Shown here piece by piece: positions 1 through 11,735 of a stretch of DNA of 64,000 nt. Source of the DNA: Tuctoria greenei (taxonomy: Eukaryota; Streptophyta; Magnoliopsida; Poales; Poaceae); contig JAYESD010000008.1 in assembly GCA_036927565.1 (NCBI GenBank), forward strand, positions 122,539,498-122,603,497, written 5' to 3'. Both the position numbers and the translations under genes were made by a program. The stretch's first letter is position 1; the number at the start of each line of letters is the position of its first letter. The notes under the pieces were generated by a model. That model saw only the letters and a program-made list of their open reading frames with translations, had not been told where the DNA came from and did not search any database.

Positions 1-754
1 AAGGGAGTTTACTTTAGTCACCGAAGTGTAAAGTGGTACAAACTCTGCAGAGTCTAATAAAACTATCATGATAGCCATGCTCTCAGTTATGAGCACCTGG
101 ACAATTTCCATGATTAGAGGGAACATGGTAGTGGGATTGTTTTTGGGACGGTTATGGTTTGGTAATGGTGAAATCTGTAATATGGATGATGGTAATGAAT
201 ATGGATTGGAATTATGATGATTGCATGGTTTATGATGGGATTATTTCACATACATATATTATATTGCTTTTCAAATGTTTTTAATGTACTTTTCCGCACT
301 TTGACATTATTATATTCTTCAATTGAATCAGCTACATGTCATACTTTCCACACTTGCTGAGTAGGACATGTACTCACCCTTGCAATCCCCCGCCCCCAAC
401 AGTTGCAGGTCAGGATTCGCAGTTTAACGATGATAATGCGGAGTACTAGGATGTGTCTACCGTCAGCTTTGCCTGTGGTGTTGATTGGAGCTGCGCTACC
501 CTATTGCTTATGCCGCCTAGCAGTTTAGTTTGCTTGTTTAGTTTATTTCTGCTGCATTAGTTGAAACTTGTCATTGATATACATTAGTGCTTGTATTCGA
601 GGATATTCTAAATTTTGTAATAAAATTTGTTAATAAATCTTGTCTTGTGGTAATTTTCTGTATATCCTTTTGTGAATGCGCTCGTGTATGTGTGTTGAAT
701 GTCTTGGGCACCCATATGCATTCACTTGGTTCATTTTCAGAACCGGGTCTCACA
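1..754 (+). repeat. 3' part of the 5' LTR of the plus-strand chromovirus
   Basis: This stretch aligns by eye with 7640-8460 of the downstream LTR. It ends in CACA just before the primer site. Compared with the 3' LTR it lacks a short piece near position 30 and about 52 bp near position 170, the latter between copies of ggtaatggt. Confidence 0.9.
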
Positions 755-757
755 AAT

Positions 758-770
758 TGGTATCAGAGCC
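758..770 (+). other. Primer binding site (initiator Met tRNA type)
   Basis: TGGTATCAGAGCC lies three bases after the LTR end. It is the usual plant retrotransposon site that pairs with the 3' end of initiator methionine tRNA to prime minus-strand DNA synthesis. Confidence 0.93.
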
Positions 771-1023
771 ACAGGTTGACTGTAGGACCCAGCCTAGATA
801 GAATGGACACTTTAGAGCACATAGAAACACTTAGGAATCGATGTGTTCTTGCTTGGTGTGCTGCTTGCTATATATATTGGTTGCTTGTGTGCTTAATAGA
901 GGATTTTGGGATGCTTTAGCATTGCCATGTCCACGTAAGCTAGTTAGTTGTCTAGTTTCATATCCCTTGATCCATATAGTTGGGGACATTTTCTAATTCA
1001 TACCTATTGATTTTCTCCAGATA

Positions 1024-2044
1024 GTGAGGACTCGCAACCAGAGAGATGACAACGATGAGGAGGAGAACAATGGAGCACCTCAAAATAAGCGTGGACAAGG
1101 ACCTGCTCAGGGAGCTATCAACATTGAGCAGCTATTGGCAATGCAAAACCAGCTCATGCAGACCATGATACAAACAATGAGACAACTGCAGGATGGTAAC
1201 ATCAACAATCAACCGGTTGGGAGAGTTTATGAGGACTAGGCCGACGACCTTTGCTCAAGCCGCTGACCCTATAGATGCGGATGATTGGCTCAAGTCTGTG
1301 GAGAAGAAGCTAGCTATTGTCCAATGCAGTGATTGGGAGAAAGTGCTTTTCGCTTCTCATATACTAGTTGGAGCAGTTGCGGATTGGTGGGATTCCTTAT
1401 GCAATGCTCTTGAGAATCAAGAGAGAATTACTTGGGTCGAATTCAAAGAGAGCTTCCGTTCTCATTATGTGCCGGAAGGAGTTATGATCTTGGAGACGCA
1501 AGAATTTGAGAACTTGAGGCAAGGAAAATTGAGTGTGGCTGAATACCTCAACAGATTCACTCAACTCTCATGGTATGCGCCTGAGGATGTTAGCCGAGAC
1601 AGCCGGAAGCAATACATGTTCATGAGGGGTTTGAACAATGAAATCCAAGTGCAATTGCTCAATTGTGATTATGCAAATTTCCAGAAGCTTGTGGACAAAG
1701 CAATTGTGGTTGAGAATAAGGTCCGGGAGATGGAGCAAGACAACAAGAGGAAGGCACCATATCAAGGACAACAACGAGGAAATAATGTGCACCCTCGCCT
1801 TGCACCGCCTAATGCGCCATATTACAGCTCTTCGTCACCCTCTTATCACCCTGGATTTGCGCCGCACCCAACTCATTTTGTGCAGCAGCGCCCTGTCATG
1901 CAAACACCTAGGCCTTCAATGCCTTATGCACCCTGTGCCAACATTCCTGGTGCCAATGTTCAATACCAAGCTGGTACCAATAATTCTGGTGGAGTTAAGA
2001 AGTGTTATACTTGTGGATAAGTTGGACACTTTGCACATCAATGT
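1024..2044 (+). pseudogene. gag: gag of the plus-strand chromovirus (broken)
   Basis: Gag forms the virus-like particle and binds element RNA. The N-terminal part reads MRTRN-like but begins with GTG where related copies would have ATG. A frameshift near 1210 moves the reading into the frame that carries the Retrotrans_gag core (DDWLKSVEKKL, then FKESFRSHYVPEG). A proline-rich linker follows. The zinc knuckle C-x2-C-x4-H-x4-C runs from 2003 to 2044 but is cut by TAA at 2018-2020, one CAA-to-TAA change. Protease follows in the same frame, as in Ty3 gag-pol. A non-functional relic. Confidence 0.9.
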
Positions 2045-2640
2045 CCCAAGTCAGACCTTGGTCAAGGAAGCAATGCAACGAGGCAAAACCCAAGACCCAA
2101 CGGAGGACAACCACAAGGGAACCATGGACAACAAAATTTTGCTCGTGGCAACATGAACCATGTCTCTACGGAGGATGCACAACAAGCGGATGACGTGGTC
2201 ATTGGTATGTTCCTCGCCATCTCAGACCCCGCGACTATGTTGTTTGATTCTGGGTCATCACATTCATTCATTGCATCAAAATATGTTGCCAAGTATAGTT
2301 TGCCTATCTCTCTTATGAAGTTTACTCTATTGGTTAAGTCTCCTGGAGAAGAGATGAGGACAAATATAGTATGTCCAAAAGTAAGCCTTAGAATAAGGTG
2401 GTAGACTTCTCCGCCAACCTCATTGTTTTGGACTCTCAAGTATTGGACATTATACTTGGTATGGACTGATTGAGGATGCACAATGGAGTTACTGAGTGTG
2501 CCACGAAGACAGTGAAGTTGACCAATGAGGAAGGGATCACCGTAGAATTTGAAGCATCTCAAACCACACCGAAGAAATTGGAGCTGAATCACATGGACGG
2601 TGCCGCAATTGAGGAGATTCCGGTAGTGTTTGAATTTTTG
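2045..2640 (+). pseudogene. PR: Aspartic protease and linker to RT (broken)
   Basis: The protease cuts the Gag-Pol polyprotein. The active-site triplet DSG is at 2246-2254, inside LFDSGSSHSF, and the flap-side motif DIILGMD follows in another frame near 2445-2467. The switch between these frames lies at about 2390-2400. A stop replaces the usual Trp after GMD. The same order of protease and linker is found on the minus strand at 53631-54100 in the older relative. Confidence 0.88.
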
Positions 2641-4080
2641 GATGTTTTTCCGGACGAGTTCCCAGGTATGCCACCTGATCGATACGTTGAGTTTGTACCC
2701 CAATTTGTTGGGGTTGGCACGTACCGACCGACGGGGCCACAGAAGATGAAGGAGAGTGCCGAGAAGATTCAACTTATTTAGGATTAAAAGCATTATTGAT
2801 TTATTACCTGGAACTGCACCTATAGCTAGGAGGTTGTATAGGATGCCTCCTATGGAATTAGCGAAGCTAAAGAAGCAAATTCAAGAGCAACTAGAGAAGG
2901 GTTTCATTCGGCCCAGCTCTTCTTCTTGGGGAGTGCCCATTCCATTTGTAGATAAGAAGGATGGATCCAAAAGGATGTGCGTAGATTACCGAGCTCTCAA
3001 CGAGGTAAAATCAAGAACAAGTACACCTTGCCACGCATAGAAGACTTGTTTGATCAGATGAAGGGTCCTTGTGTCTTCTCTAAGATTTATTTGGGGTCGG
3101 GATACTTTCAAATGAAGATTAGACCATCGGACATACCCAAGACAGCTTTTAGAACATGGTATGGATCTTATGAGTACACCGTGATGTCTTTTGGATTGAC
3201 AAATGCGCCTGCCTACTTTATGTACCTCATGAATAAGGTCTTCATGGAGTACTTGGATAGGTTTGTAGTGGTGTTATAGATGACATTGTGATCTACTCGC
3301 GGGATGAGAAGGAACATAAGGAACACTTGAAGCTTACGCTGCAGAAACAAAGGGAGCATCAATTGTATGCCAAGTTCAACAGGTGTCAGTTTTGGCTGAA
3401 AGAGGTGTCATTTTTGGGTCATATCATTTCAGGGGGAGGAGTTTTGGTTGATACAGGAAAAGCGAGGGACGTGTTGAAATGGGAACCCCCGCAAAACGTA
3501 AAGGAAATAAGGAGTTTTCTTGGAATGGCTGGATATTACCGTCGATTCATGAATGACTTTTCCAAGATAGCCAAGCCAATGACGGAATTGCTAATGAAGG
3601 GAAAGGCTTTCCAATGGACTCAAGCTTGTCAAAACAGTTTTGAGGAGTTGAATAAGAGGTTGACAACAGCCCCAGTTTTGGTATTGCCGGATGTGAGCAA
3701 GAGTTTTGATATTTATTGCGACACATCGAGACAAGGACTTGGATGTGTATTGATGCAAGAAGGTCAAGTGGTCGCCTATGCATCAAGACAATTGAAGAAA
3801 CATGAGCAGAATTACCCAACGCATGACTTGGAACTTGCAGCCGTGGTACATGCATTGAAGGTCTGGAGACACTACATCCTTGGACATAGGTGTGAAATTT
3901 ATACGGATCACAAGAGTCTTAAATATATTTTCACACAAACGGATCTGAACTTGAGGCAACGGAGATGGTTGGAGCTCATCAAAGATTATCTTTTAGAAAT
4001 AAACTATCATCCGGGAAAAGCCAATGTAGTGGCCGATGCTTTGAGTAGAAAAGGAGTAAGTTATCAACTCACAGCTCGAG
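2641..4080 (+). pseudogene. RT-RH: Reverse transcriptase and RNase H (broken)
   Basis: RT copies element RNA into DNA and RNase H removes the RNA strand. Visible RT blocks include DVFPDEFPGMPP, GFIRPSSSSWG, VDYRALNEV, AFRTWYGSYEY and the catalytic IDDIVIYS near 3279-3302. The frame changes near 2775, 3005 and 3265; the last falls at the edge of the catalytic box. From 3288 to 4217 the frame is open through the RT thumb and RNase H (YCDTSRQGLG, THDLELAAVV, TDHKSLKYIF) to VVADALSRK. Length and order are normal for Ty3. Confidence 0.92.
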
Positions 4081-5620
4081 ATTTACCATCCGAGTTATGT
4101 AAGGAGTTCGAACGGTTGAACCTCGGGTTTGTAAATGAGATGGAGATGATGGAGTTAAACCTAACCTTAGAGCAAGAAATTTGGGAAAGCCAAACTAGGG
4201 ATGAGGAAATTCAATAAATCAAGGAAAGGACCCAAGAGGGGAGAGAATTCAGTTTTGATGAGGATGAACATGATACTCTATGGCTTGGTAAGAGGATTGC
4301 CGTGCCTAATGTGAAGCATATTCGGGAGACAATATTAAAATAGGAACATGACTCATATTACTCAATTCACCCGGGTTGTACGAAGATGTATAAAGACATG
4401 AAGACTTGCTATTGGTGGGATAGCATGAAAAAGGACATAGTTGAATATGTAGCATTGTGTGATGTGTGTCAACGAGTCAAGGCAGAACATCAAAGGCCAG
4501 CTAGATTATTGCAACCATTGAAGATCCCAGAATGGAGGTGGGAAGAAATTAGACTGGACTTCACAGTTGTGTTATCGCGTACTCAGTCCGGTTATAACTC
4601 AATTTGGGTAATTGTGGATCGCTTAACCAAGTCAGCTCATTTTGTCCCGTGAAGACCAAATATACAGTTGCACAATTGGCCGAAATATACACGGAGCATA
4701 TTGTGTGTCGACACGGAGTACCAAAGAAGATAGTCTCGGATAGAGGTTCTCAATTTACCTCCAGATTTTGGCAGAAATTGCATGAAGCATTGGGAACAAG
4801 GTTGAACTTCAGTTCGTCATATCACCCTCAAATGGATGGACAGACCGAGAGGACCAATCAAAATTTGGAGGACATGTTAAGAGCTTGTGCTATAAAGCGT
4901 GGGAATGGTTGGGACAAGAGATTACTATATGCAGAATTTTCATACAACAATAGTTACCAAGCAAGCTTGAAGATGGCACCATACGAAGCATTATATGGAA
5001 GGAAGTGTAGGACGCCTTTATTATGGAATGAGACAGGAGAAACTCAAGTATTTTGTCTGGATGTGTTGCAAGAAGCTGAAAAACAAGTTCAGGTAGTCCG
5101 TGAGAACTTGAGGGCCACTCAATCAAGACAAAAAGGCTATGCGGACAATAGGAGAAGGAAATTAGCCTTTGAAGTGGGAGATTTTGTTTACCTCAAGGTG
5201 TCACCGATGAGGGGTCATAAGAGGTTTAACATAAGAGACAAGCTAGCACCTCGCTACATTGGACCATTGAAGATTTTGGACAATAGAGGAGAAGTTGCGT
5301 ATAAGTTGGAGATGTCAGCTCATCTTTCGGATTTCCATGATGTCTTTCATGTTTCCCAGCTCAAGAAGTGTTTGAGAGTACTAGAAGAAAAAGTACCAAT
5401 GGAAGGATTGGAATTGGGGGCAGATTTGACTTATGCCGAACAACCGGTCAAAATCTTGGAAACCAAGGAGAGGGTCACAAGGAACAAGGTTATTAGATGG
5501 TGTAAAGTTCAATGGAAGCACCACACAGAAAAAGAAGCAACATGGGAATTGGAGGATGATCTCAAGAAGGAATTTCCCTATCTCTTCTCTTCCGCGTCGA
5601 ATCTCGAGGGCGAGATTCAT
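4081..5620 (+). pseudogene. INT: Integrase with chromo-like C-terminus (broken)
   Basis: Integrase inserts the DNA copy. Stops are at 4215 (TAA) and about 4341 (TAG) ahead of the HHCC zinc region (HSYYSIHPG, then CDVCQRVK). The core has Asp in IRLDFTVVL, Asp in SDRGSQFTS and Glu in GQTERTNQ; a frameshift lies near 4650 between the first two. After the GPLKIL module the C-terminus reads PVKILETKERV, WKHHTEKEATWE, a chromo-like fold typical of chromoviruses, which in family members can direct insertion into heterochromatin. The frame then stays open to 5647. Confidence 0.92.
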
Positions 5621-5623
5621 TTT

Positions 5624-5640
5624 AAGGGGGGGGGGGAAGG
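5624..5640 (+). other. Polypurine tract before the 3' LTR
   Basis: AAGGGGGGGGGGGAAGG lies two bases before the LTR start TGTAACACC. It is the RNase H-resistant primer for plus-strand synthesis. The older minus-strand copy has the equivalent site at 11714-11735. Confidence 0.9.
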
Positions 5641-5764
5641 TTTGTAACACCCTCATTTTCATGCATCATTCCCTACATACATTCATATACATGTTTAACA
5701 TTAATTACATAAAGAGGAATGAGTTTAAAATTGATTTAGAACAAAATCGTACTTAAAATTATGG

Positions 5765-6110
5765 AAAGTGCGGAATAGTCTGATTTTGGTGCGGACTAGT
5801 CCAATTTCTCTCTGACCTCGATCGGACTTGTCCGTTTTTGCTGCAGACTAGTCCGTTTTGGCCTCTGGACACTTTCAGACTTGTCTGGTCCTATGCGGAC
5901 TAGTCCGTTGCTCCAAGAATCCTTGGAAATTTGCTAAGTCCCTAGACTTGTCCGGACTAGTCCGTCGTTCCAGCAGACTTGTCCGTTTTCCTCTCTAACT
6001 AAAGTCAGACTTGTCCGATTTTTGGCTAGAGTTATCCGATTTCTCTCGGGACAACTTCGGACTAGTCTGGTCCTTTTTGGACTTGTCCGATATTTTGCGA
6101 ATCTGAATTG
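5765..6110 (+). repeat. Palindrome array in chromovirus LTR (GGACTAGTCC/GGACTTGTCC)
   Basis: More than a dozen copies or near-copies of CGGACTAGTCCG and CGGACTTGTCCG lie here at irregular spacing of about 20-40 bp; another pair is near 6625 and 6642. The first form is a perfect 12-bp palindrome. The array sits 150-500 bp before the LTR TATA box, where retrotransposon enhancers usually lie. Confidence 0.85.
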
Positions 6111-6256
6111 ATATTTTGTTTTGCGACCCATTTCTTGGGTTTTACGTTAAGTGGGCCTAGGGACATCGTGCCTAACTCCTTTAGGGCCCATATGGGACTC
6201 TAAACTGGCCTCTACTCATCTCAAACTCGAAATCCATCTAACCCCATCCTCCACCT

Positions 6257-6267
6257 CTATATAAACA
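6257..6267 (+). promoter_or_regulatory. TATA box of the 3' LTR
   Basis: TCTATATAAAC in a C-rich setting. The solo LTR keeps the same box on the minus strand at 14629-14638, which supports a core promoter for element RNA. Confidence 0.7.
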
Positions 6268-8479
6268 ACCCCACCCCTTGGCTTGACATCTATTTGCCAC
6301 TTTTCCACCTCACCCAAACCCTAGGTCGTGGTGAGACGACATTAAGGAGGGAGAAGGAGATCCCAAACAAGAAGAAGAAGAGGAGGAAACGAAACAGGAT
6401 CAAGATGTCCATCAAGTTCGTTCTTCATCACCAATTCATATCCAAGTTCATCATCAACCCTAGATCATCTAGATCCAAGTGTTGTATCCAAGATCCTTGA
6501 TTCACTTGAGTTCTAAACGCTTGGTATACCTTCTATTTCCTTTTCCTTACTAGAATTCGACCCCTAATCTCCAAATTCACGTCGATCTAGAAAACCCTAA
6601 TTTGCTGATCTCGCGCAAGTGCGGACTTGTCCGGTCCCTAATGGACTAGTCCAATTTTCCTGGTTAAATTGTGTCAAATTAATTTTAAAATTAGATCGAA
6701 TCAATTCCAAACCTGTATAAACTTGTTAAAAGCAATTAGAACTAGTAAGTGATCATTAAAAACAACTCATTAACAAGTTTCACCTTGCATTTGCATTAAT
6801 CATGCATGTCATGTCATAATGAGTAATATTTGTGCACTCTTTGATTGTGTTTCTTGTTTGTATGTTTATTATGCGGATTAGACAGATTTGCGCTAAAGAG
6901 TGCTGCAGAGGATCTCCAGCACCAAGAGTTTGAAGCCTTTGATCCGAATTAATCCCAAGAGCAAGGCAAGTGTCCTTGAAGCATATTGATCCCGTTTTTG
7001 AAATAAATGTTTTGTTTGCAAAGTTGCATGCTTGTGTCAATTTGATGGGAATCCTATGGTAGGAAGTTTACTAGCTTTGTCTGGCCACCCTTGTCACCTG
7101 GAATATATGGTAGAGAGTCGGGAAGTGCTTTTTGCTTTGCTTAATCAATTGGGATGGGAAGACAACTATACCACTTAATTTAATTATGCATTAATGAGAT
7201 ATGATTAACATGAACTGGTTAATATGAGGTGGTAATGTGTGATCTAAGCAAGCCTGGTATGTAAATGGGTTGGATGTTATGGTGGTTTGCTTGCTTTAGA
7301 TCTAAGGACCGGTTCATGCAAGAATTAGTCAGGACTATAGTGCCACCACAAGGCCAAGTATGGGTGTGACGTAGCTGATTAATTAGGGCTTTGCCGGCGC
7401 TATTTGGACCATTAAGGATGCTCGGGGAAGGGGTAGTCAGATTGTGTTTGTTGATGATTGGTGGGACTACCCTGGGATCCGAATGGCAAAAGAGGGGGCC
7501 CTTGGTTGAAGATGTGCTCAGTTGGGGGCATTGCCACCGGTGAAACCTCAGTGGGGTCTAAATAGGCAAGTAATCCCTTTGTAAAGGCTATTTTCTGATC
7601 TCTTGGCCATACACCAGAGGAAGTGTAATTGGCGTAAGGGAGGTTTCTTTAGTCGCCGACGGGTGATGAAATCACAAACACGTGGGTAAAGTGGTACAAA
7701 CTCTGCAAAGTATAATAAAACTATCATGATAGCCGTGCTCTCGGTTATGAGCACCTGGACAACTTCAATGATTAGAGGGAACATGGTATTGGGATGGTTT
7801 TTGGGACGGTTACGGTTTGGTAATGGTTATGGCTAGTTATGAGTTAAATTCTAAAATTGATTATTGTCATTGGTAATGGTGAAATTTGGAATATGGATGA
7901 TGGTAATGAATATGGATTGGAGTTATGATGATTACATGGTTTATGATGGGATTATTTCACATACATATATTATATTGCTTTTCAAATGTTTTTAATGTAC
8001 TTTTCCGCACTTTGCCATTATTATATTCGTCAGTTGAATCAACTACGTGTCATACTTTCCACACTTGTTGAGTACGACATGTACTCACCCTTGCAATCCC
8101 CCCCCCCATCAAATGCAGGTCAGGATTGGGAGTTTAACGATGATAATGCGGAGTACTAGGCCGTGTCTACCGTCAGCTTTCCTGTGGTGTTGATTGGAGT
8201 TGTGCTACCTTATTGCTTATGTTGCCTAGCTGTTTAGTTTGCTTGTCTAGTTTATCTCCGCTTCATTAGTTGAAACTTGTCATTAATATTCATTAGTGAT
8301 TGTCTTCGAGGATATTCTGAATTATGTAATAAAAGTGGTTAATAAATCTTGTCTTGTGGTAATTTTCTGTATACCTTTTGTGAATGCACTCGTGTATGTG
8401 TCTTGAACGTCCTGGGCACACATATGCGTTCACTTGGTTCATTTTTGGAACTGGGTGTCATAGCCGGAGCTTCAAGGAC

Positions 8480-10291
8480 CTCTCACTCAGGTGTTGGTGC
8501 TTCTGGCAACACTGGCCCCGCAACAACATCTGGTGCAGGATTCGGAGCCTTAGTAACCTCTAGCTCGAATGCCAGAGCTTCCGACATCTCCACCTCCCGA
8601 ACTGGAGTCTCAGCCTCCAGCGCCGTTGCTGGCGGTGCATCTTCAACTTCTTCCCTGTGGTCCGACACTACCACGGGAGCTTCTGCCGATAACTCTGAAT
8701 CCATATCCATGAAAGCTGGCCGGAGACGCGGGGGTGGAAACTAGAGTTTCCGCCCGCACTGTTTTGGTGCGATGGAGGTCGGAGCTTTAGACCCCGACTT
8801 TGACGCCCTGCAGCCAAAAAATCAGAAAAAACATGATAAAAACAAAAATTACAGTGGCAAATCAAGTTGAAAAAGCAAAGCTTACCTTGGGAAGCTACCG
8901 CTCCAGTCGGCGCGAAACCTCTTCGCTGGAGTCTCAGAGCCAGAGCATGTCGCGGTCGGCACGGTGGGAGCTCCAAAATGTTGACCGGAGCCTGCCATCA
9001 TCGTTGGTGTTGCCCCAGCCGAGGTATCTCTCGGTTAGGAAGAACCTCCAGACCTGGAGCACATCGCTGGCACTGAGACCGGAGTCAACTGTCCGGAGCT
9101 GGTGCCCCTAGAAGACGCTTGCCCCGGAGGAGGTGTAGCCAAAGAGGATCTCCCTAGCCGAGGAGAAGGTGCTATTGTAGATGGAGCAAGCCTAACGGAC
9201 CTCCCATCAGCATGCTTTAGTTTCCTCTTCCGGCTGGAACGCTCAGTTGGCTCCTTGCCCTTGCCCTTGCCAATGTCTTCAACCCTCTGGCTCAGAGCAG
9301 GGGCGTCCACCTCCTCGGAAGCTCCGTGGATCACAACCCTGGAGGTCCGGTGTTTTTCCACCTCGCCAAGGTCGTCTAGCATTGGCATCTTCCTCCAGAG
9401 CTCTCTACTGATCTCTGGAATCATATTTAAGGGCAGGAATGCAGCCAATGGAGCCAAGCCGTCGCCGTCGACAAGCCCATGCTGAAATTTCCTGAGATGG
9501 AGCTTCAAAGCTTCGCCATCCAAGTTGGATTTCAACCCGATTTCAATCTGGTTGTCATCCATCACACTGTTGAGAGTCTAGGCGAGCTTCTCCCTCTTCC
9601 TCAACGGAGCCCACCTGTTCACCAAGAAATTTCAGAAGACAATCTGGGGGGTCACTCCACCCTCCACGCATTCTCGGATCCTAGTCAGGACAGGGTTAAA
9701 TGCATCTGACAACTTCGGAACTACATTCCAGGTCTCGGTGTCGACATTGGGGAGTCCTTGTGGCAGCTCCAACCAGTCGTGCTCCTCCACTACAATGACG
9801 ATCCAATCTTTCTTCCAGTCGTCCCATTTGCCAGAGGGGATAGATTTCAAGTACTTGAAGGGGCAGTTCTTGCGCTTCACAAAGTGATAGAAGCCAACCA
9901 ACTCTATCCCCTTGTCGATGATATGAGCTGTGAAGAAGGTCCAGAACCATTCAAGGCAGGGAGGCACGCCCACCCACATCTTACAGAAGTGGACGAAAGT
10001 GGCCACGAGCAGAAGGGAGTGCGGGCCGAGGTGATGCAGTTGGAGGCCGTAGAAGTCCAGCAGAATCAGGATGAATCTTGAGAATGGAAGGATCAGTCCC
10101 ACCATGGCGTACGCAGAAAAATACACCATTTCCCCGCGGTGCTCCTTCTCAATGGGGAGCTTGCCGGCGCGGACTAGGTGGTTGAAGGAGTCACTGGACC
10201 ATCCCATGAAGGTCCAGACCTTCATCAGATTGTCCTTACTTTGGATGCGGGTCTTGGGAAGACCTAAGTCCATCGCAACAAAGTGGAGCAA
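8480..10291 (-). pseudogene. Antisense ORF of Tat-like element (Transposase_28-like), spliced
   Basis: Read on the minus strand, 10291 to 8480, one frame holds nearly the whole protein. The N-terminal half (FSAYAMVGLILPFSRF, LDFYGLQLHHLGPHS, VGVPPCLEWFW, WDDWKKDW) resembles the family called putative gypsy-type transposon (Transposase_28), named from memory. A lysine/arginine-rich middle (KGKGKEPTERSSRKRK) and a proline/alanine-rich, acidic tail follow. A canonical intron, GTAAG to CTGCAG, spans 8808-8885. In-frame stops at 9629-9631 and just below it break the gene. The role of such proteins is not known to me. Confidence 0.72.
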
Positions 10292-10789
10292 AAGGGGAGA
10301 AAGCTAGGCAAGTTTTGGGAAGCTCTGAGCGTGAGATTGATCAAAAGCGTAAAGAGTCCTCAAACCACACATGCTTTCCTTCTTAAGTAAGACTCCACGA
10401 CGCTTGGATGGAAACCGCAACAAGAGCAAGTCCACATTACAAAGAACCTACCACGTCATTGATGAATGGGCCCGGGGCAACCCCAACAAAGAGTTCAATG
10501 TTATTACCCCAGACGAATCGTTGTCATGATGGGTGGCGGGACACCCAAAGGAAGCAGCCTAAAAAGGCGCTCGGAACCGATACAGTTTTCTTATTGGGAA
10601 CTGGCGACCATGAATTGCGTGAGATTCGCACTCAAAGATCTTATCTACCGCATTCAAACAAAGCCACACGGCGATGGTTTACCCCGAACCATCACCCCAA
10701 CGGCATATCAGAAGACCCTTGAAGTACAGGGCGGGAATCGTGGATGGCCCCACCTCCGGTAGAATAATGACCTAAAGGGTTTCTACTAG
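10292..10789. other. Noncoding spacer of Tat-like element
   Basis: About 500 bp between the start of the antisense ORF and the polypurine tract. Frames are short and show no family motif. It probably holds the promoter of the antisense gene and the 3' untranslated part of the element, but no clear signal is visible. Confidence 0.5.
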
Positions 10790-10808
10790 AGGTGGGCCCG
10801 GGGGCCAC
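10790..10808 (+). other. Polypurine tract of Tat-like element
   Basis: A G-rich stretch (AGGTGGGCCCGGGGGCCAC) runs right up to the LTR start TGTCGGTACC. GGCCCGGGGGC-type tracts before TGTCGG are common in grass Tat-like elements (from memory). Confidence 0.65.
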
Positions 10809-11621
10809 TGTCGGTACCCTGCATACCAGGTACCCCATGATACGGCAAGAACTGCAAGAGAATTCAACCTGTCGGAGTTGAAGGCTTCCTCAGGCCCCAT
10901 GTGTCACATGGCATTGGACCCGCCTCCCTCATATGGGTAGCCCCGGGACTGCTACATGTAATATAAGATCGGAGCTGAACCCCCAACATTGGGAAGCTCC
11001 AGCGTTGACACGTGGATAATGACCCCGAACCTAACCCCCGTAGAGGAAAACTCTGGTGCCACCACGTGTATGTAAGCTCCGGACCTATCTCCCCACAAGG
11101 GAAAGCTCCAGAATTGCCACGTGTAGAGCTTTCAGACCTACAACACCAATAGCACGAACATTAAAGGGACTGTTAAAGCGGCAGTTACAAGACCTGATTA
11201 TGTGTCATTAATGCTATATTAATGACACATGATCAGTGGACTGTTAATAGGGGTAACGCAGCCATTAAGGCACATTATAACCCTATTAACCACACTTAAT
11301 ACTCATAGACTGTGTATTAGATTATTGAATACGCCAGGATCACATGTCGGGCCAGGAAAATGTTGTAACGGACAGTCCTAGGACTATAAAAGGTTTGCAC
11401 CACACGGTACAGAGACATCCGATCCAAGCTCACACGCATACGAGTGTTACAGACATACTCAATACAACAACACACACCCCGTGGAGTAGGATATTATGCT
11501 TAGGCGGCCCGAACTACGTAAATCACATGTATCATCATCTTATGCCTTATCTCTGCGCGCCCAAACCAATATAAGAACCTCCGCGGGCTACATTTAGTAG
11601 TACCGGGGGAAGTGTCGTGCA
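10809..11621 (+). repeat. LTR of Tat-like element (813 bp)
   Basis: It starts TGTCGGTACC and ends GTGCA. A TATA box lies at 11384-11393. Short GCTCCGG/AGCTCC motifs recur between 10960 and 11110. The next five bases, atcac, would be one half of the target duplication; the other half is outside the window. Confidence 0.7.
11384..11393 (+). promoter_or_regulatory. TATA box of Tat-like LTR
   Basis: CTATAAAAGG, a near-consensus plant TATA box about 240 bp before the LTR end, where transcription of the element would begin. Confidence 0.7.
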
Positions 11622-11713
11622 ATCACTTTGACATGTTCCTTTGTGTGTTGCATTATGTTAGACATGTATAAGAATGAGTGCAATGCATGATGGGTGAAAA
11701 TGAGAGCGTTACA
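11622..11713 (-). repeat. LTR start fragment of the older chromovirus
   Basis: The reverse complement begins TGTAACGCTCTCATTTTCA, close to the LTR start at 5643. Homology stops where the Tat-like LTR ends. A purine-rich tract next to it (11714-11735) matches the polypurine tract position at 5624. Confidence 0.82.
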
Positions 11714-11735
11714 AACCCACCTGCCTTAAAATGAA

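Larger units (their letters stand above)
1..8460 (+). mobile_element. Ty3/gypsy chromovirus (Tekay/Del-like), 5' end cut by window edge
   Basis: The order is LTR (partial), tRNA-iMet primer site, gag, protease, RT-RNase H, integrase with a chromo-like C-terminus, polypurine tract, and full LTR. This is the order of Ty3/gypsy elements. The long LTR (about 2.8 kb) and the tail after the integrase core point to the Tekay/Del group. All coding parts carry frameshifts or stops, so it cannot act on its own. Its 3' LTR abuts Tat-like sequence at 8461, so it most likely inserted into that element. The left insertion site lies outside the window, so no target duplication can be checked. Confidence 0.92.
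5643..8460 (+). repeat. 3' LTR of the plus-strand chromovirus (2,818 bp)
   Basis: It starts TGTAACACCC and ends GTGTCA. The first 1 kb holds an array of GGACTAGTCC-type palindromes and a TATA box; the last 0.8 kb matches the 5' LTR at 1-754. A full-length relative is the solo LTR at 12400-15251. There is no coding sequence in it. Confidence 0.92.
8461..11621 (+). mobile_element. Tat-like Ty3/gypsy element, 3' part
   Basis: This is a spliced antisense ORF, a noncoding spacer, a polypurine tract and a plus-strand LTR. The layout matches Tat-lineage elements, some of which carry antisense genes between pol and the 3' LTR. The gag-pol part is not in the window. At 8461 it is cut by the chromovirus LTR. 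At its right end the LTR abuts a fragment of the older chromovirus LTR, so it probably inserted there. Confidence 0.7.

Noticed and set aside
587..919. A 110-codon frame over the LTR end and primer site.
   Set aside because: It crosses the LTR boundary and the primer binding site, which are accounted for; chance frame.
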